Shown in pieces: positions 12,701 through 27,643 of a stretch of DNA of 64,000 bases; the stretch's first letter is position 1; each line of letters opens with the position of its first letter. The position numbers and the translations under genes were made by a program. Under the pieces are notes generated by a model. That model saw nothing but the letters and a program-made list of their open reading frames with translations, ran no database searches and had not been told where the DNA came from. The stretch lies in assembly GCF_036320965.1 (NCBI RefSeq), contig NC_092232.1, positions 55,389,982-55,453,981 of the forward strand, read 5' to 3'. Source of the stretch: Panulirus ornatus. Lineage: Eukaryota > Arthropoda > Malacostraca > Decapoda > Palinuridae.

Positions 12701-15700
12701 AAAAGGAATAACAAAATAACCAAGTTTATGGTTAAAGACTGAATACAATCACCATGATTATAACATTCAACAGTGCAGAAATCTCTTACAAGGTAAATAT
12801 TCATTAGAGAGCTGCCATTTTCAAATGGTATATCTTATCCACAATTTAGTGTTATAAATGTCAACTATATGCACTTGCAAAAGATAAATGCAATAGTAAT
12901 TTTGGTAAATGTATGGTTTGTGGGGAGTCCTTTGAGGCATCCCATGCATGTTGTAATTATGAAAGTAAATACAAATCCATTGAAAAAAATTCCCTGGAAT
13001 TTAGATGTGAAAAGAAAATTTAACTTGTGTATGCAAGTGTTGCTTACTACCTGCTACAGAGTGCTGTAGGAGGCTACTGCATATGTGCCAGCTCCCTTAC
13101 AGTATTCTTCAGAATTTCATAAAGAGTTATCACCTTCTAGTAGGGATACATCAAAATTTTGAAGTTTGGAATATTCACATTTTGATAGAGAATGGTTCAT
13201 TTTTCATGTAATGTTCACCCTTCCATTCTGAATTGAAAGTAGGCAATATAGAGATGGTATCAGGCCCTTTAGAGAGGTTTTGAAGAATCTCTTGTAAACT
13301 TTAGTTCAGCCTAAATGAAAGTTGTTAAAGGTCTTCAAAAATTTTTTTGCTTGGTAGTTGTATGAACAGTATAGCTCAGATGTATCTAATGAAATCTTGG
13401 TTTGTAATAGGTCTAGGTTCAAGAAGAGGAGTTTTTGAAGTTATTACAATATCCAGGCATAAGAATCTACCTTACTGAAGTTTGAAGAGTATCATTTATG
13501 GGCAAATCCAAATCCAGTTTCTTGCTAAAGATTAGACATTTAGATTTAAGAATAGATATGTTTTGCTACAGTTCTGGAAAAGGTTTCTCACATCATTCTG
13601 TCATGTTAAGATTGTCCACTTATTTTTTCTTCCTTCCCACCCCAACTTTTTCAAAAAACATTTTGTGACTTCTGACAATAACAGTCAGAGGCGTAGGCAC
13701 CAGCAGTTGGAAAATGAATTTGGGTGGATGAAGGTTTAGTGCTGTCTCATTTCCACCCTGTAATATCATAAGCTTGGGTTGTTTGTTTTGTAGTCTTTAA
13801 GTCCCATGGATCTGCAGCACTCGTGTTTTGTTATAATTGGAGGGGGTAAATCCTTATTATATTATATTTATTATACTTTGTCGCTGTCTCCCGCGTTTGC
13901 AAGGTAGCGCAAGGAAACAGACGAAAGAAATGGCCCACCCCCCCCCCATACACATATATATAAATCCTTATATATACACCTTATTTTAAGGATGACAAGG
14001 TGTTTTGCTCCATCACTGCACTTAGCTTCTCTGTCAGATGCTCATTGGGCTCTGCCTGTGATGGAGAAATGATTTTCCATCCTTTGAAACATACATTTTT
14101 GAAAGATTCTCTTGGGTTTATTATGTTGATTTTAAAGATCAGCATGTATGGAAGTGCATTGTGTAGGGGTACAGGTTTTTAGGAATATTGCATATATGTG
14201 TCACTATACTTTGGATGTTAGGAAGTTTGCTTAGATGAAAAGGTTTTAATGATATGAAGTAAATTTTCTTAGGAAATTTGAATGAATAGCAATTGCAAAA
14301 TAAGATATTACATGTTTATTGTATGTGCACTGAATGTACTTCATATTTCCATTTCTATCACAGATCTGATCTAGTGAGCAGGGTAAAATACTGCAATACA
14401 CTGCCTGATATTCCCTTTGATCCCAAGTTCATCAATTACCCTTTTGATTCAAATCGGTAAGTGCTGCTTTTTTCAGTTATGACATATTATGCTTTCATAA
14501 ATTTTTTTTGTTTTGTTTTAGTTCTTAAACTTGAAAAAGATTTTTTTGGCTGGTATAAGTACTTAAAGCATGCTTTCTTGTAGTGTAAGCACTTGTTAGT
14601 GTAACTACTTCTGTGGCTTTCAGGTATGTGCGTTACAAGCAAACTTCTCTAGAGAAAAATTACCGTTATGAAGTGCTTACTGAGCATGACTTGGGTGTTA
14701 CCATCGATCTTATTAACCCAGATGCATACACACCTGTACCAGGTGCACAGCTTCATCCTACTGATGAAAGATTACTGGAAGATGACATTCTCGCTCCACA
14801 GGTTAGGCAAAATAATGATCTTGTATTTTTAAAGAGGGTTATGTTTCTTTTAAGATTTTGAGGAAGAAATGAGGTAGGAAATGTAATAGCACTTTTTGGA
14901 AAGATTAAAGGCATTATGGTGGCTGCCTCTTGTTGCTTATTAATGCATAAACTTGGTAGAAATGGAAAACTGTGAAAATGAACTCCTTACTGTCTGTTTT
15001 TTCTTCATATGGTTTAGTTTGGATAAGAGTAGCATACAGTATTACATAGCCTTCAGTTTATAATACATGCAAGCCAAAATCAAAATCATTATGTGGTATG
15101 TTTGAATTAAATGTTTTTTGTCATCTGGGCCGAACTATTAAATGCAGTGTCAACCTTGTTTCCTTTGGTCAGATGTTTATACAACTGATTGTAAATATTT
15201 TGATGTTTATATATTGCAGTATAATGTGTAAATATCAATTCTTATCCTGTGTAAAGAATTCTTTTTATCAGCTATCATAAGAATGCATATTTTGTAAAGT
15301 AATCATATTGAACATGTCCATTCATTTTATTGAAACATTACATCCCTAAGATGTTACGGGGTTGAAATTTCAGTTTGTTTCACTTGTATCCAACAAATAC
15401 ATGGTAATGGTACTGTCCATCAGCTGTCCATCAGCTGTCCATCAAGAAATGTCTTCATTTTAGGTAGTAGCTGGTAGGCAGCCACTGACCAGTTAGGTAT
15501 ATTATGGTATAACTCACCTGAGTATTAGGACGGCTAGCATCAGCTGCGTAGTGAGCCGACACTGTAGTACTTGTCAAGTTGTGCGCTTCTGACCCAAGTA
15601 GTTGTCTTTCTTCTTCCTAACTCACATGTGGACTGCTGGTATTCTATTCATAGACATACAATATCTCCTTGTCACTTGTAGTAATTGACAATTATAGACT

Positions 15701-18700
15701 CGCACAACTCTTTCTTCTTAACTTCAGATTTTCCTGTGTTGAGCACTATGCATGAATCCTGTCTTTTGTTAAAATCATAGGAGCAATAATTAGTGGTAGT
15801 AGGAAGGAACATTAGGCTGGAGCATTAGGTAGAAACATTTGGTAGAGTTGGTAAGAACGTTAGGCAGGATCATTAGGTAGCAATCGTTGCTTGGTGGCAG
15901 GAACATTAGGTAGACATATTAAGTAGAAGTATGGAGTTGAAACATTAGGGAGGAGCTTCTGGAAACAACTAGAGTTGCCCTCTGCCAGCAGCCTCTTAAA
16001 GATGAGGCACTGAAGGCTAAGAAGTGGCACTGGAGTTCACTAGTCATGAAGACTCTTTTTCCCTGGCTACCCCCTTAAGGGGAGTTTCCCAAAGGAATGG
16101 GCATCAAAGATATAGACAGGTAGACAGAATTATTTTCATGTTTATGATGTAACTGTAACTGAATATAACTAGAGGCATTACGTTCATAAGACTTCAAGCA
16201 GGTTCAAGTGTTTGTCAGTTATGTGTGTACTGTATTGAAAGGAGCTATGATATGACACTATCCAGTCATTGTCTAATTTTGATTTTTTTCTGTTGATTCC
16301 TTTATTTGTTTCATTAGATCTCAGCAAAATTTTGTCTGAGGCTTTTTGTGCTCTTTGGTGATTTGCCTTGGCATACAGTTCAGTGTTGTATTATTTTTCT
16401 TTGTGGCCATTGGCTGCTTCATGTCAGTTTGTAAATGCTGTGTTCATGTAGTAATTCAGTAAGTATCTTTGGGTTTAAACTGCATTTATTTTTGCATTAT
16501 ACTAGATCTATGATATCTGAAATACGAAAAACTGTGAAGTACTTACTACTATAACAGTTTGATATGATGTTCTTTCCTTTCATAAGTTTAGTTTTATTTG
16601 AAAAACACCCAATTTTCAGAAATCAGGAGTATGTTGTCGCATTATCAGAATGGAGATCATGAAACAAAACCATAAAGATACTAACAGAAAAGCAATAGAT
16701 TGCTAATATAAACATAATGTCATGAGTTGACTGTTTCTCCTAGAGTAATACAGGTGTATTTTGGCTAACCTACTGCAGTCCCATTCTGTACCTGTGTATA
16801 GGGATACTGGCCTTAAGCTTTTCAAGATTTCTCTTTATTTTACTGATGATTCTTGTGAGCATGTTACTATGATTTTTTTTTCATCTCCCTCCATTTCGTC
16901 ATGTGTCAGTGAAATTCCTGTGTTATCTGAAAGAAATGATCTTTTTGCATCCACCAGCATCTTGTTTGGTTAAAGCTCTTTCCTTACCCAAAGTCCCTAG
17001 CTTAATGAGAATGACACATGGAACAAATTGGTTGGTATAAAATCCAGGAAAATTTCTCCTTGTCGCCATTGTTTATTCTGTCATGTTGCTGTTGGAAACC
17101 TTAACTCATACTCGGAGTCGTCACAGTGATTGGTTGCTTTTGTAGCCTCTTTTAGGACTACTGTTATGAGGATGATTTCCATTTGGATCAAGGTCATAAG
17201 CCTTTTCCATCAGGTTGTCATGATCATAGCTTATGATGAATAGAAAGTGGTCTCTTAACTATGCTTTCTTTGTAACATGTTCATTTGTGACATCTCTGAT
17301 TGAGGCCTTTGGAGTTCATGCCAGGCTGCTGTACTGCAGTATTTACGTTTCATTGAGATTTTTTTGCGTGGTTGGTAAGCTCCTTGACATGGGCTTCATT
17401 TTTAATACTGTGAGTTCATCCTTGTTTTTTCCCATCTGTCTTTAGTGTAGTTATACTTTTGCAGCATCTGTGAATTGAGCCTTAGAGAGAGAAATAAAGT
17501 TTGAAGTATGGAAGACTTTGCTGGAGTGGGAGATTCAGAGGTGCAAATGCAATTTCCTTCCTGAGTTGTGTCCTCTCTTTTTTCCGTCAGTTTGGTTAGT
17601 CTTCATTTTCCTTCATTTTGGTTAGTTTTCATCCACTCTAGTTTTGGTAATTCACCATCTATATCCTAACTCTGAGTATAGAAGGGGTGTAGGGGGTTGC
17701 TGGAGGGAGTAGAGGAGATTCTTTTTAATGTTTGGTAAAGATGGAGGTAAAAATGACTTGTGAATATACATAGGAAACATATCTGTCATTGTAGAGATGT
17801 CCTTATCTTTGTGAGTCTTATTACATCATGTGGTAGAAAAAACAGATATTCACATTCCCAAAAGTTGGTTTTATATAGGTGCTGTAATGATTTTTCTTGG
17901 GATAAACTATTTCATATCTACTGTGGTTTTATTTGTCCCAGTATGGAGTACTGCTCACTCATATGGGATGATTCTATCAGCCAGAATGGGAACAGAAGCC
18001 CTCCCTATAGTCTATTCTCCTGGTATACCTCTCTCCAGCTATCCCTCTCCATTTACAGGAAAGTTGATACCCTCTCCCTTCTCTGCTGCTATAATTTCAG
18101 TTACTGCTTTCATGGACTCTGTGTGTCTCTGCCACCAAGGCTTGGACCCATGGCATGTGTCTGGCTGTTGCTTCCCATAGTTTGTGTGTAGAGACCAGCT
18201 TTACAAGGATTGACCTTTGTAACATCTCTTCCTTCGCTTGAACAATGAAGCTATGGAAGTCTAATATTTCTGCTTTTAAGAGTTAGGACTACAAACCCCT
18301 TAGGAGCTCTAATTAATTTCTCTCTCTTTCTCATACTATATTTTCTTTTTCATTTGAGATAGCTATGATAAAGGCATGCATACCCATGCCAGGTTGATCA
18401 CTAAAAAGAATTCAGAACTATTGTTTTGACAGTTCTGCACATCAGTAGGGCATGGATGTCTTCAAGGAGGCATATTTTCATCTTAAGTGAATTAATCTGC
18501 TTGTATCTTACAGGATGCAAAACGCTCAAGGCATCATCATGTCAACGTATCATGGTTACGTCGAACTGAATACATCTCTACTGAACCTACACGCTTTCAG
18601 CCACAGACCAATGAAAAAATTGAAGCTACCGTTGGCTTTGCCACCCGCAGGAAGAATGTTGCGGTGAGTATTTTTCTTCTTGTTAGTCTCTCATGTAAAG

Positions 18701-21700
18701 TTTTGAAGATATTTTTTCACATATTGTTTAGTTGCATTATAGGTGTTTTTGAAATCAAACATGAAATGTTTAGTTATGTGTCAAAATGTGAATTGTTGTA
18801 AGGTTCTAGATATGTACCATATTGGTCTGTTATATTGACCCTTTCAATTTGGCTGATACTTTTGCTGTATTTTTCTTTTGCATACATAGTTTGATTCCTT
18901 ACAGGAGTGGTATAAACAATTTCATTCAAATGAGTTCTATATGTTTTTTATTAGGGGTGAGCATATAAGAATTTTTTTTTTTTTTTTTTTTTTTTTTTAT
19001 ACTTTGTCGCTGTCTCCCGCGTTTGCGAGGTAGCGCAAGGAAACAGACGAAAGAAATGGCCCAACCCCCCCCCCCCATACACAAGTACATACACACGTCC
19101 ACACACGCAAATATACATACCTACACAGCTTTCCATGGTTTACCCCAGACGCTTCACATGCCTTGATTCAATCCACTGACAGCACGTCAACCCCTGTATA
19201 CCACATGACTCCAATTCACTCTATTCCTTGCCCTCCTTTCACCCTCCTGCATGTTCAGGCCCCGATCACACAAAATCTTTTTCACTCCATCTTTCCACCT
19301 CCAATTTGGTCTCCCTCTTCTCCTCGTTCCCTCCACCTCCGACACATATATCCTCTTGGTCAATCTCTCCTCACTCATTCTCTCCATGTGCCCAAACCAT
19401 TTCAAAACACCCTCTTCTGCTCTCTCAACCACGCTCTTTTTATTTCCACACATCTCTCTTACCCTTACGTTACTTACTCGATCAAACCACCTCACACCAC
19501 ACATTGTCCTCAAACATCTCATTTCCAGCACATCCATCCTCCTGCGCACATCTCTATCCATAGCCCACGCCTCGCAACCATACAACATTGTTGGAACCAC
19601 TATTCCCTCAAACATACCCATTTTCGCTTTCCGAGATAATGTTCTCGACTTCCACACATTTTTCAAGGCTCCCAAAATTTTCGCCCCCTCCCCCACCCTA
19701 TGATCCACTTCCGCTTCCATGGTTCCATCCGCTGACAGATCCACTCCCAGATATCTAAAACACTTCACTTCCTCCAGTTTTTCTCCATTCAAACTCACCT
19801 CCCAATTGACTTGACCCTCACCCCTACTGTACCTAATAACCTTGCTCTTATTCACATTTACTCTCAACTTTCTTCTTCCACACACTTTACCAAACTCAGT
19901 CACCAGCTTCTGCAGTTTCTCACATGAATCAGCCACCAGCGCTGTATCATCAGCGAACAACAACTGACTCACTTCCCAAGCTCTCTCATCCCCAACAGAC
20001 TTCATACTTGCCCCTCTTTCCAGGACTCTTGCATTTACCTCCCTTACAACCCCATCCATAAACAAATTAAACAACCATGGAGACATCACACACCCCTGCC
20101 GCAAACCTACATTCACTGAGAACCAATCACTTTCCTCTCTTCCTACACGTACACATGCCTTACATCCTCGATAAAAACTTTTCACTGCTTCTAACAACTT
20201 GCCTCCCACACCATATATTCTTAATACCTTCCACAGAGCATCTCTATCAACTCTATCATATGCCTTCTCCAGATCCATAAATGCTACATACAAATCCATT
20301 TGCTTTTCTAAGTATTTCTCACATACATTCTTCAAAGCAAACACCTGATCCACACATCCTCTACCACTTCTGAAATGTGTATATGTATATCTTGAATTTT
20401 CCATAAATCCATCACAAGGCGGTGGGTGCTGCAGTGAACAAGTGATGGATATTGTTATTGTTCTGGTAGAAATTTTTTCACCATGATTATGAATAACATG
20501 AATATTATTAATTCACAGTGGACTAACTTGTTCTTTTCAGTAATTCTTACACTGTTGAAATATTTGGTAGGAACATTTGATAAAAATAGTAGGTTAGAAC
20601 ATTAGTCATGAACATCCGATAGATTCATTAGGTAGAAATTGTTGGTAGGAACATTAGGTATGAGACTCTGGAAAGACGGCATTAGAGGTACCTCTATCAG
20701 TGGCTTGTGAAGGGCGAGGCATAAAAGGCAAGAAGAAGCATGGGAATTCACCAGCTATGGAGACTTTTTAGAATGGTTTTGCTAAATAGATGAGGAGGAG
20801 GTGAGAGGAAGATGGAAAGAGTAGTTTAAAGAACTGATGTGTGTGGAAGAAGGTGATGCAGCAGCAGTTACATACATGCGTATGGAGGATGGAAGGAAAA
20901 GGATACAATTTCAGGGGCCTATGGCAAGAAGGGAGGTAAAAGGGTAATAATGAGGTTGAAGGTAGGAAAGGCTCCTAGAGTGGGTGGGATTACTGCTAAA
21001 ATGTTGAAGTATGGAGGAGAGTAAATCCCACCAGGATTTAAGGGATTAGTACTGGTTTAATGATCTATATTGCAATGAAAGCAATACTTCTTAAGTTACA
21101 TAATGTTGTTTAAGCATAGTGAAAACAGTGTTCATGTGGGGACTTCAGCTCCTTTGGTCCTTTTAGGATCTTGGAGGACTTCATTGTTCTTTCAGATAAT
21201 TTTTGGCATTTCTTGGGAAAGTTTAGTTAACCTTAAAGAAATGAAAAAGATTGAGAGAGGGGTAGGAAAGAGGGGGGGAGCTGAAAATCTTCCCCTCCCT
21301 TATTACTTTCTAGAAGAAGGAACAGATGAAATAGCCAAATGAGGATCTATCTTCCAAGGCCCAGTCATCTGTTCTGTGTGGTCCCTTGCCCACTGGCATA
21401 TTGTGAACATGTATGAAAGACAGAAGTATAATACTATGACTTAGCAGAATAGATATACTGGTATCTTGTTTTCAGTAATTTACCATTGGTGAGAGTTCAT
21501 AGAAGAAATAGATAATGAGATTTATTAGAACGTTATAGAAATGTTACAAAGTGATTTGTTTTTTACTACGTAAGTTTGAATGTATTATTTCTTGACAGAT
21601 TTTAAGGGTTCTGAATCCATTGCAGGAGGAGAATGTTTATGCTGACCGTGAAAGTCAGCTTGAAGCAATTGAGAAGACCTTCAAGGATGTCAAACATTCC

Positions 21701-24700
21701 CTGCAGAACCACTACAGCAAGCCCGGTGTCACTGTTGTGGAGGAGCTCCCAATATACCCAGACTTTACTCTCTGGAAATATCCTTGTGCCCAGGTCATAT
21801 TCGATTCTGACCCTGCACCTGTTGGCAGACCCATGCCTGCTCAGTTAGAGGAGATGTCACAGGCAATGATCAGGTGGGTAGCGGCTCAGATGAATTGTAC
21901 AGAAAGTCGGTCTCTGCTTCATGCATATTTTTTCTACATATGTAAAGGAAATTTTTGAATGTTCAGTACAGTACAAAGCACTGTCTTTAAGTTACTATAG
22001 CTTTTTAATGCCTGCTTACACTACAGTGTAAGCAGACATTCTTTGGTCTCCTCTTATACTTATTATTAACATTCCAGACTCGGATATAATTTTTTTCTTT
22101 CTTTTACTGCGGGAGGCAAGTTGTTAGAAGCAGTGAAAAGTTTTAATCGAAGATGTAAGGCATGTGTACGTGTAGGAAGAGAGGAAAGGGATTGGTTCTC
22201 AGTGAATGTAGGTTTGCGGCAGGAGTGTGTGATGTCTCCATGGTTGTTTAATTTGTTTATGGATGGGGTTGTTAGGGAGGTGAATGCAAGAGTTTTGGAA
22301 AGAGGGGCAAGTATGCAGTCTGTGGTGGATGAGAGAGCTTGGGAAGTGAGTCAGTTGTTGTTCGCTGATGATACAGCGCTGGTGGCTGATTCATGTGAGC
22401 AACTGCAGAAGCTGGTGACTGAGTTTGGTAAAGTGTGTGAAAGAAGAAAGTTAAGAGTAAATGTGAATAAGAGCAAGGTTATTAGGTACAGTAGAGTTGA
22501 GGGTCAAGTCAATTGGGAGGTAAGTTTGAATGGAGAAAAAGTGGAGGAAGTGAAGTGTTTTAGATATCTGGGAGTGGTTCTGGCAGTGGATGGAACCATG
22601 GAAGCGGAAAGTGAATCATAGGGTGGGGGAGGGGGCGAAAATTCTGGGAGCCTTGAAGAATGTGTGGAAGTCGAGAACATTATCTCGGAAAGCAAAAATG
22701 GGTATGTTTGAAGGAATAGTAGTTCCAACAATTTTGTATGGTTGCGAGGCGTGGGCTATGGATAGAGTTGTGCGCAGGAGGGTGGATGTGGTGGAAATGA
22801 GATGTTTGAGGACAATATGTGGTGTGAGGTGGTTTGATCGAGTAAGTAATGTAAGGGTAAGAGAGATGTGTGGAAACAAAAGGAGCGTGGTTGAGAGAGC
22901 AGAAGAGGGTGTTTTGAAGTGGTTTGGGCACATGGAGAGAATGAGTGAGGAAAGATTGACCAAGAGGATATATGTGTCAGAGGTGGAGGGAACGAGGAGA
23001 AGTGGGAGACCAGATTGGAGGTGGAAGGATGGAGTGAAAAATATTTTGAGTGATCGGGGCCTGAACATGCAGGAGGGTGAAAGGCGTGCAAGGAATAGAG
23101 TGAATTGGAACGATGTGGTATACCAGGGTTGACGTGCTGTCAATGGATTGAACCAGGGCCTGTGAAGCGTTTGGGGTAAACCATGGAAAGTTGTGTGGGG
23201 CCTGGATGTGGAGAGGGAGCTGTGGATTCGGTGCATTATTACATGACAGCTAGATACTGAGTGTGAACGAATGTGGCCTTTGTTGTCTTTCCTAGCGCTA
23301 CCTCGCACACATGAAGGGGGGAGGGGGCTGTTATTCCATGTGTGGCGAGGTGGCGATGGGAATAAATAAAGGCAGATAGCATGAATTATGTACATATGTA
23401 TATATGTATATGTTTGTGTGTGTGTATATATATGTGTACATTGAGATGTATAGGTATGTATATTTGCATGTGTGGACGTGTATGTATATACATGTGTATG
23501 TGGGTGGGTTGGGCCATTCTTTCGTCTGTTTCCTTGTGCTACCTCGCTAACGAGGGAGACAGCGACAAAGCAAAATAATAAAAATAAATGAAAAATACTG
23601 TTTTCCCAAACACCCATACTATGCAGCAATGCATCTTTTTGTATACACTTTCACAGTCATGAACTGGCCCATAATGTATGGTTTTGCTTTGTGTAGTAAG
23701 TGTCCTCCAAGTTATGTGGATGGGGTAGGTCTGATGGCATGCCATATGAGCACAGGCAAGGAGAGCTTAAGCATACTGTACATGATAAGGATTAGCATGG
23801 ATTTACTGCATTGTGTTTTTGTGCACTCTCTGAACATGTTTTTGTATCTTAGCACCCTTCACCAAGGTAATGTTAACAATGAAAATGAAGTGAAGCTATC
23901 AGGTGTCTCAAGGGGATGTCTTAAAGGGATAAGCACACTCTGTGTCCCTGGGCCCACTTAGGCCCATGTGCCACCCTGTTATATTGATATGCCCATTGTA
24001 AGCTTTACCCAGTCCTGTTTTTGTGCTCATCACCAACACTTTCATAGAATTGCCTTTCCTATATATTCTTCAACAAATGAAAGTGTAAAATTTATGGTAA
24101 CTAAATGAGGAGAGGAGCGCTAAGGATGTGGTGGCATTAGTGGAAAGACAATCCAAAGCTTTTCTGTAAGTTCAGGAGCAAACTGTTGGTTAAAGAACAA
24201 GTAATAAGGCTGACATTCTCAAAGGAAGGAACTTTTGAGGAAGACAGGAGATATTAGCAAATTTGAAATGTGTTTTTACAGTTGGGATAATGCTTAACCA
24301 GTATTAGAAAGGTGGGATGGGGAAGAAGTGGAAAGTAAAAGGTGGAAATGAAAAAATCAGGCCATTAAAACAAAGACCCTCGCAAGACACAAGGGCCAGA
24401 TGAAGTCTCCCCATTTGTGGTGAAGGAGTACAATGAGGAATTTGTTAGGCCTCTTAAGATACTCTTTAGTAGGACCTCAGAGGAAGAGGTAGTTCCAAAG
24501 ATGTAGAAAAGGGCAAATGAAAAAGTGCATTAACTTTCTTTCATTTGCAAGTATAATTTGTAAAAGACTGGAAAAAATAATTGGTAGAAAATTAATGATA
24601 TCTGCAAAGGAGAAACTTAACTAGAAGACAGCACAGATTCAGAGAAAGGAGGTTTTCTGTCATGAACCTGTTAGACTTTGTGTGTTTCTGGATTGATGGA

Positions 24701-27606
24701 AAGCCTGTAGTTGGCAAAAGTTTGATTTGTAAGCTAGAGCTACTGGCAGGGATAAGGGGTAAACTCTGCTGGAATGAGGATTACCTATGTGGAAGGGAAT
24801 TAAGGACACTGTTAAGAGGCACAATCTCAAAATGGGCCAAGGATGCAAGTGGAATGCCAGAGATTTTGGTCTTGGCCACCACTATTCCTTTTCTATGGAA
24901 ATGATGTGCCAGAAGGACTAATTTATACCTAAACATGCTTGTGGATGATGTTGATATCATAAGAGAAGGAATGAAAACAATTGTAGCAACTTAAAGGACC
25001 CAGACAATCTTCAGAGTTGACTTGGCAGATGGTTATAAGATTCTATCTAAATAAGTGCAAAGTAATGTGGAAGGAGCACTGTGAAATAAGTTCCCAATGT
25101 GAATGATATGTAGCATGAAATAAGCTACAGGAATCAGTGCGTGAAAAAAATCTATTGTTCAACCTTATACCTAATTTGTTGCCAGAATTTCACATCAGGA
25201 GAATTGCCAAAGATGTGAACTCTCTTCAGGCAAATATTAAGATTACATTCAAATATAAGGAAGAATTTAGTAAACTGTTTACATCATGTTATAGTTTTAA
25301 TGTGGATTTTTTTATGTTGGATGCTCCAGTCACAGACAAAAGTCCACATCAAGGTGGGCCTTAATTGAAATATAAAGAGATTTATGAAAGGGAAAAAGAA
25401 GAGACAAAGGAAAGTATTTATGAATTTGGAGGAAGTGAAAAAGTTTTTTTTTTTTAAAGTGTCAGGTCATAGTTATTGGGAGAGATAGGAAGAGTTAAAG
25501 AGTTCCAAAGCTTCAAGGTGTATGGAAAAGAGCAGTTATCAAAACAGCAAACCATTGAGTTGCCAATGATCACACAGTAAACATGTGATGCAGCAGCTTG
25601 CTGAGTGTTGCAGGGTCTAGTTAGTGGTGGGAACATGCCAGTTGTGAACTCTGAAGAGCAAAAACTAAAGTAATGCATAGAGAAAAGGGAAAGTAAACCA
25701 CTGTTGACATAGGGCAAGTGGGTCAAGTTTTGATGTTAGCCTGGGAGAGTTGATGAGTCACACCAATATCAACTCAACTTTGTGGAGTATGGTTGCAGAT
25801 GGGGACCACCCCAGATGTGAGGGCAGTACTCCAGACAAGGATAGATCATTCTTATGTATAAACAAAACTTCTGTTTAGAAGAAAAGAAATATCGACACCT
25901 AAACAGGACTCCCAGTTTCTTAGAAGCAGACTTAACTGTCTCTGTAATGTGGGATTAATAAGACAGAGTGAAAGTAAGGGTAATAACTAATATGTTCATT
26001 GAGTTAAGAGGTGGAATTATAGAACTGTTGAAGGAGAGACAACAATTGTGAGGAATTTTCACTTGGGAGAGGAACAATAGTTGCATCTTGGAGGCATTAA
26101 ACTTCACCAGATTTTGTCTACCCCACTGAGATGTCCTGTCCAAGTCTGAGTTTTTAGTGGATGTTGTGTTGTGAGGAGATGCAGATTGAGTAATAGAAGG
26201 AGCAGAATTGAAGGATATGGAGAAATACAGTGTTGATGCATCAGTGTATGAGTACATTTGGTTATTTGTAGAAGAAAGGAAATTGTTGATAAAGAGGAGA
26301 AAAACTTTGAGGGACACCACTGTTGATGAGGAAAAGGGAAGAGGGTGATCCATCAACAATCAAGGAGATGGATCAGCCAGAAAGGAAGCTAGATCTGAGG
26401 AAGCAAAGTGAGGGAGGGTAGCCAAAAGAGGGAATTTAGAGATGAGACCTTGATGCCCCTACCCTGTCAAAAGTTTTGGATATATCAAGGGCAATTGTAT
26501 ATAGGGCAGATTGTGAGATTCAAGGTTTATGAGGATATGGGAGTTGAGGAGGGATTCAAAGATTTTGGAATTGCTAGATGTCAGAGCAACAGAACAAGTG
26601 TTAGAGGGGTTAGAAAAGTTACCCTTCATAGGGATGGGATGTACCAACACATGCTTCTTCTTGAAGGGACGTTCTGGCTTTTAAACAGAAATGGAACAGA
26701 TGAGCAAGCACAACTGCAAGTTCAGAGGCATGTTCTTTCAGTACATGGAGATGGATGCCATCATGACCGTAATCTTTGCATGTATTCAGAGAGAGAAGTG
26801 CTTTTTAGACAATTTGAAAAGAGATTATGGGTTGGAGCATAGGAATAGTGAGAGGAGAGTATCAGGGGTGATGGAATGATAGTCATCCAAAGTAGAGTTA
26901 GAGGAGAAATACGAACTAAAGAGAGTTGCTTTGCCTCTCATAGTAGAGAAGGTTTAGAGAAGAGCAACCAAAATGATATCAGATTTACAATAGCTTGGCT
27001 GCAATGAAATGTTGAAGGCTACATAGTCATAGAGAAGAGAGGAGTGACCTGATAATGGCATTTAAGTTCTTAATTTTGATGGATTTTTTTGAAGTCAACA
27101 GTTCTTCATAAGGTGCGATGCCATACTTACTAGAAGCTGAGAAAGAGGATGGTTAAGAAAGATGTAGAGAAATGCTGATCCAGTTTAAGGATATTGGATG
27201 GTTGGAATGGTCTAAGCAACGAGGCTGTGAATGCTGGCAACTAATGAAGATTTAAACGTCTTCTTGAAGGTACACTCATGAGAATATAACTCTCTCCCTG
27301 TGTTATGAAAATAGGTGAATATAGTACAGATACTGTACGTACTTACACTTACACACTCACAGACACTGGCCTCCACGGTGTATTGGTTACTGTTACTAGC
27401 CATGAGTCACCACTGACCAGGCTAGGGTTTGACGTGCATGGATTTGAAACCTGGATGTGCCATTCACCGTACACCCAACCCAGGTGTTCATCATCTCGGT
27501 TGATGAATAGGTACCAGGCTTAGGCTTGGTTGTGTAATACATATGAACAAGGTTAAGAAGTGGGGCAACATGAGTGTAAAACCCACTTTCCATAACATGA
27601 ATAATA

Positions 27607-27643
<37 letters not shown>

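Noticed and set aside
15780..15960. TTAGG strings resembling the arthropod telomere repeat
   Set aside because: They are scattered inside longer ATTAGGTAG-type units of a dispersed repeat, not in a head-to-tail telomeric array.
17830..18180. 116-codon frame with hydrophobic stretches, possible membrane protein
   Set aside because: It overlaps the LINE remnant frame that contains a recognisable RT block. The hydrophobic runs are an out-of-frame effect.
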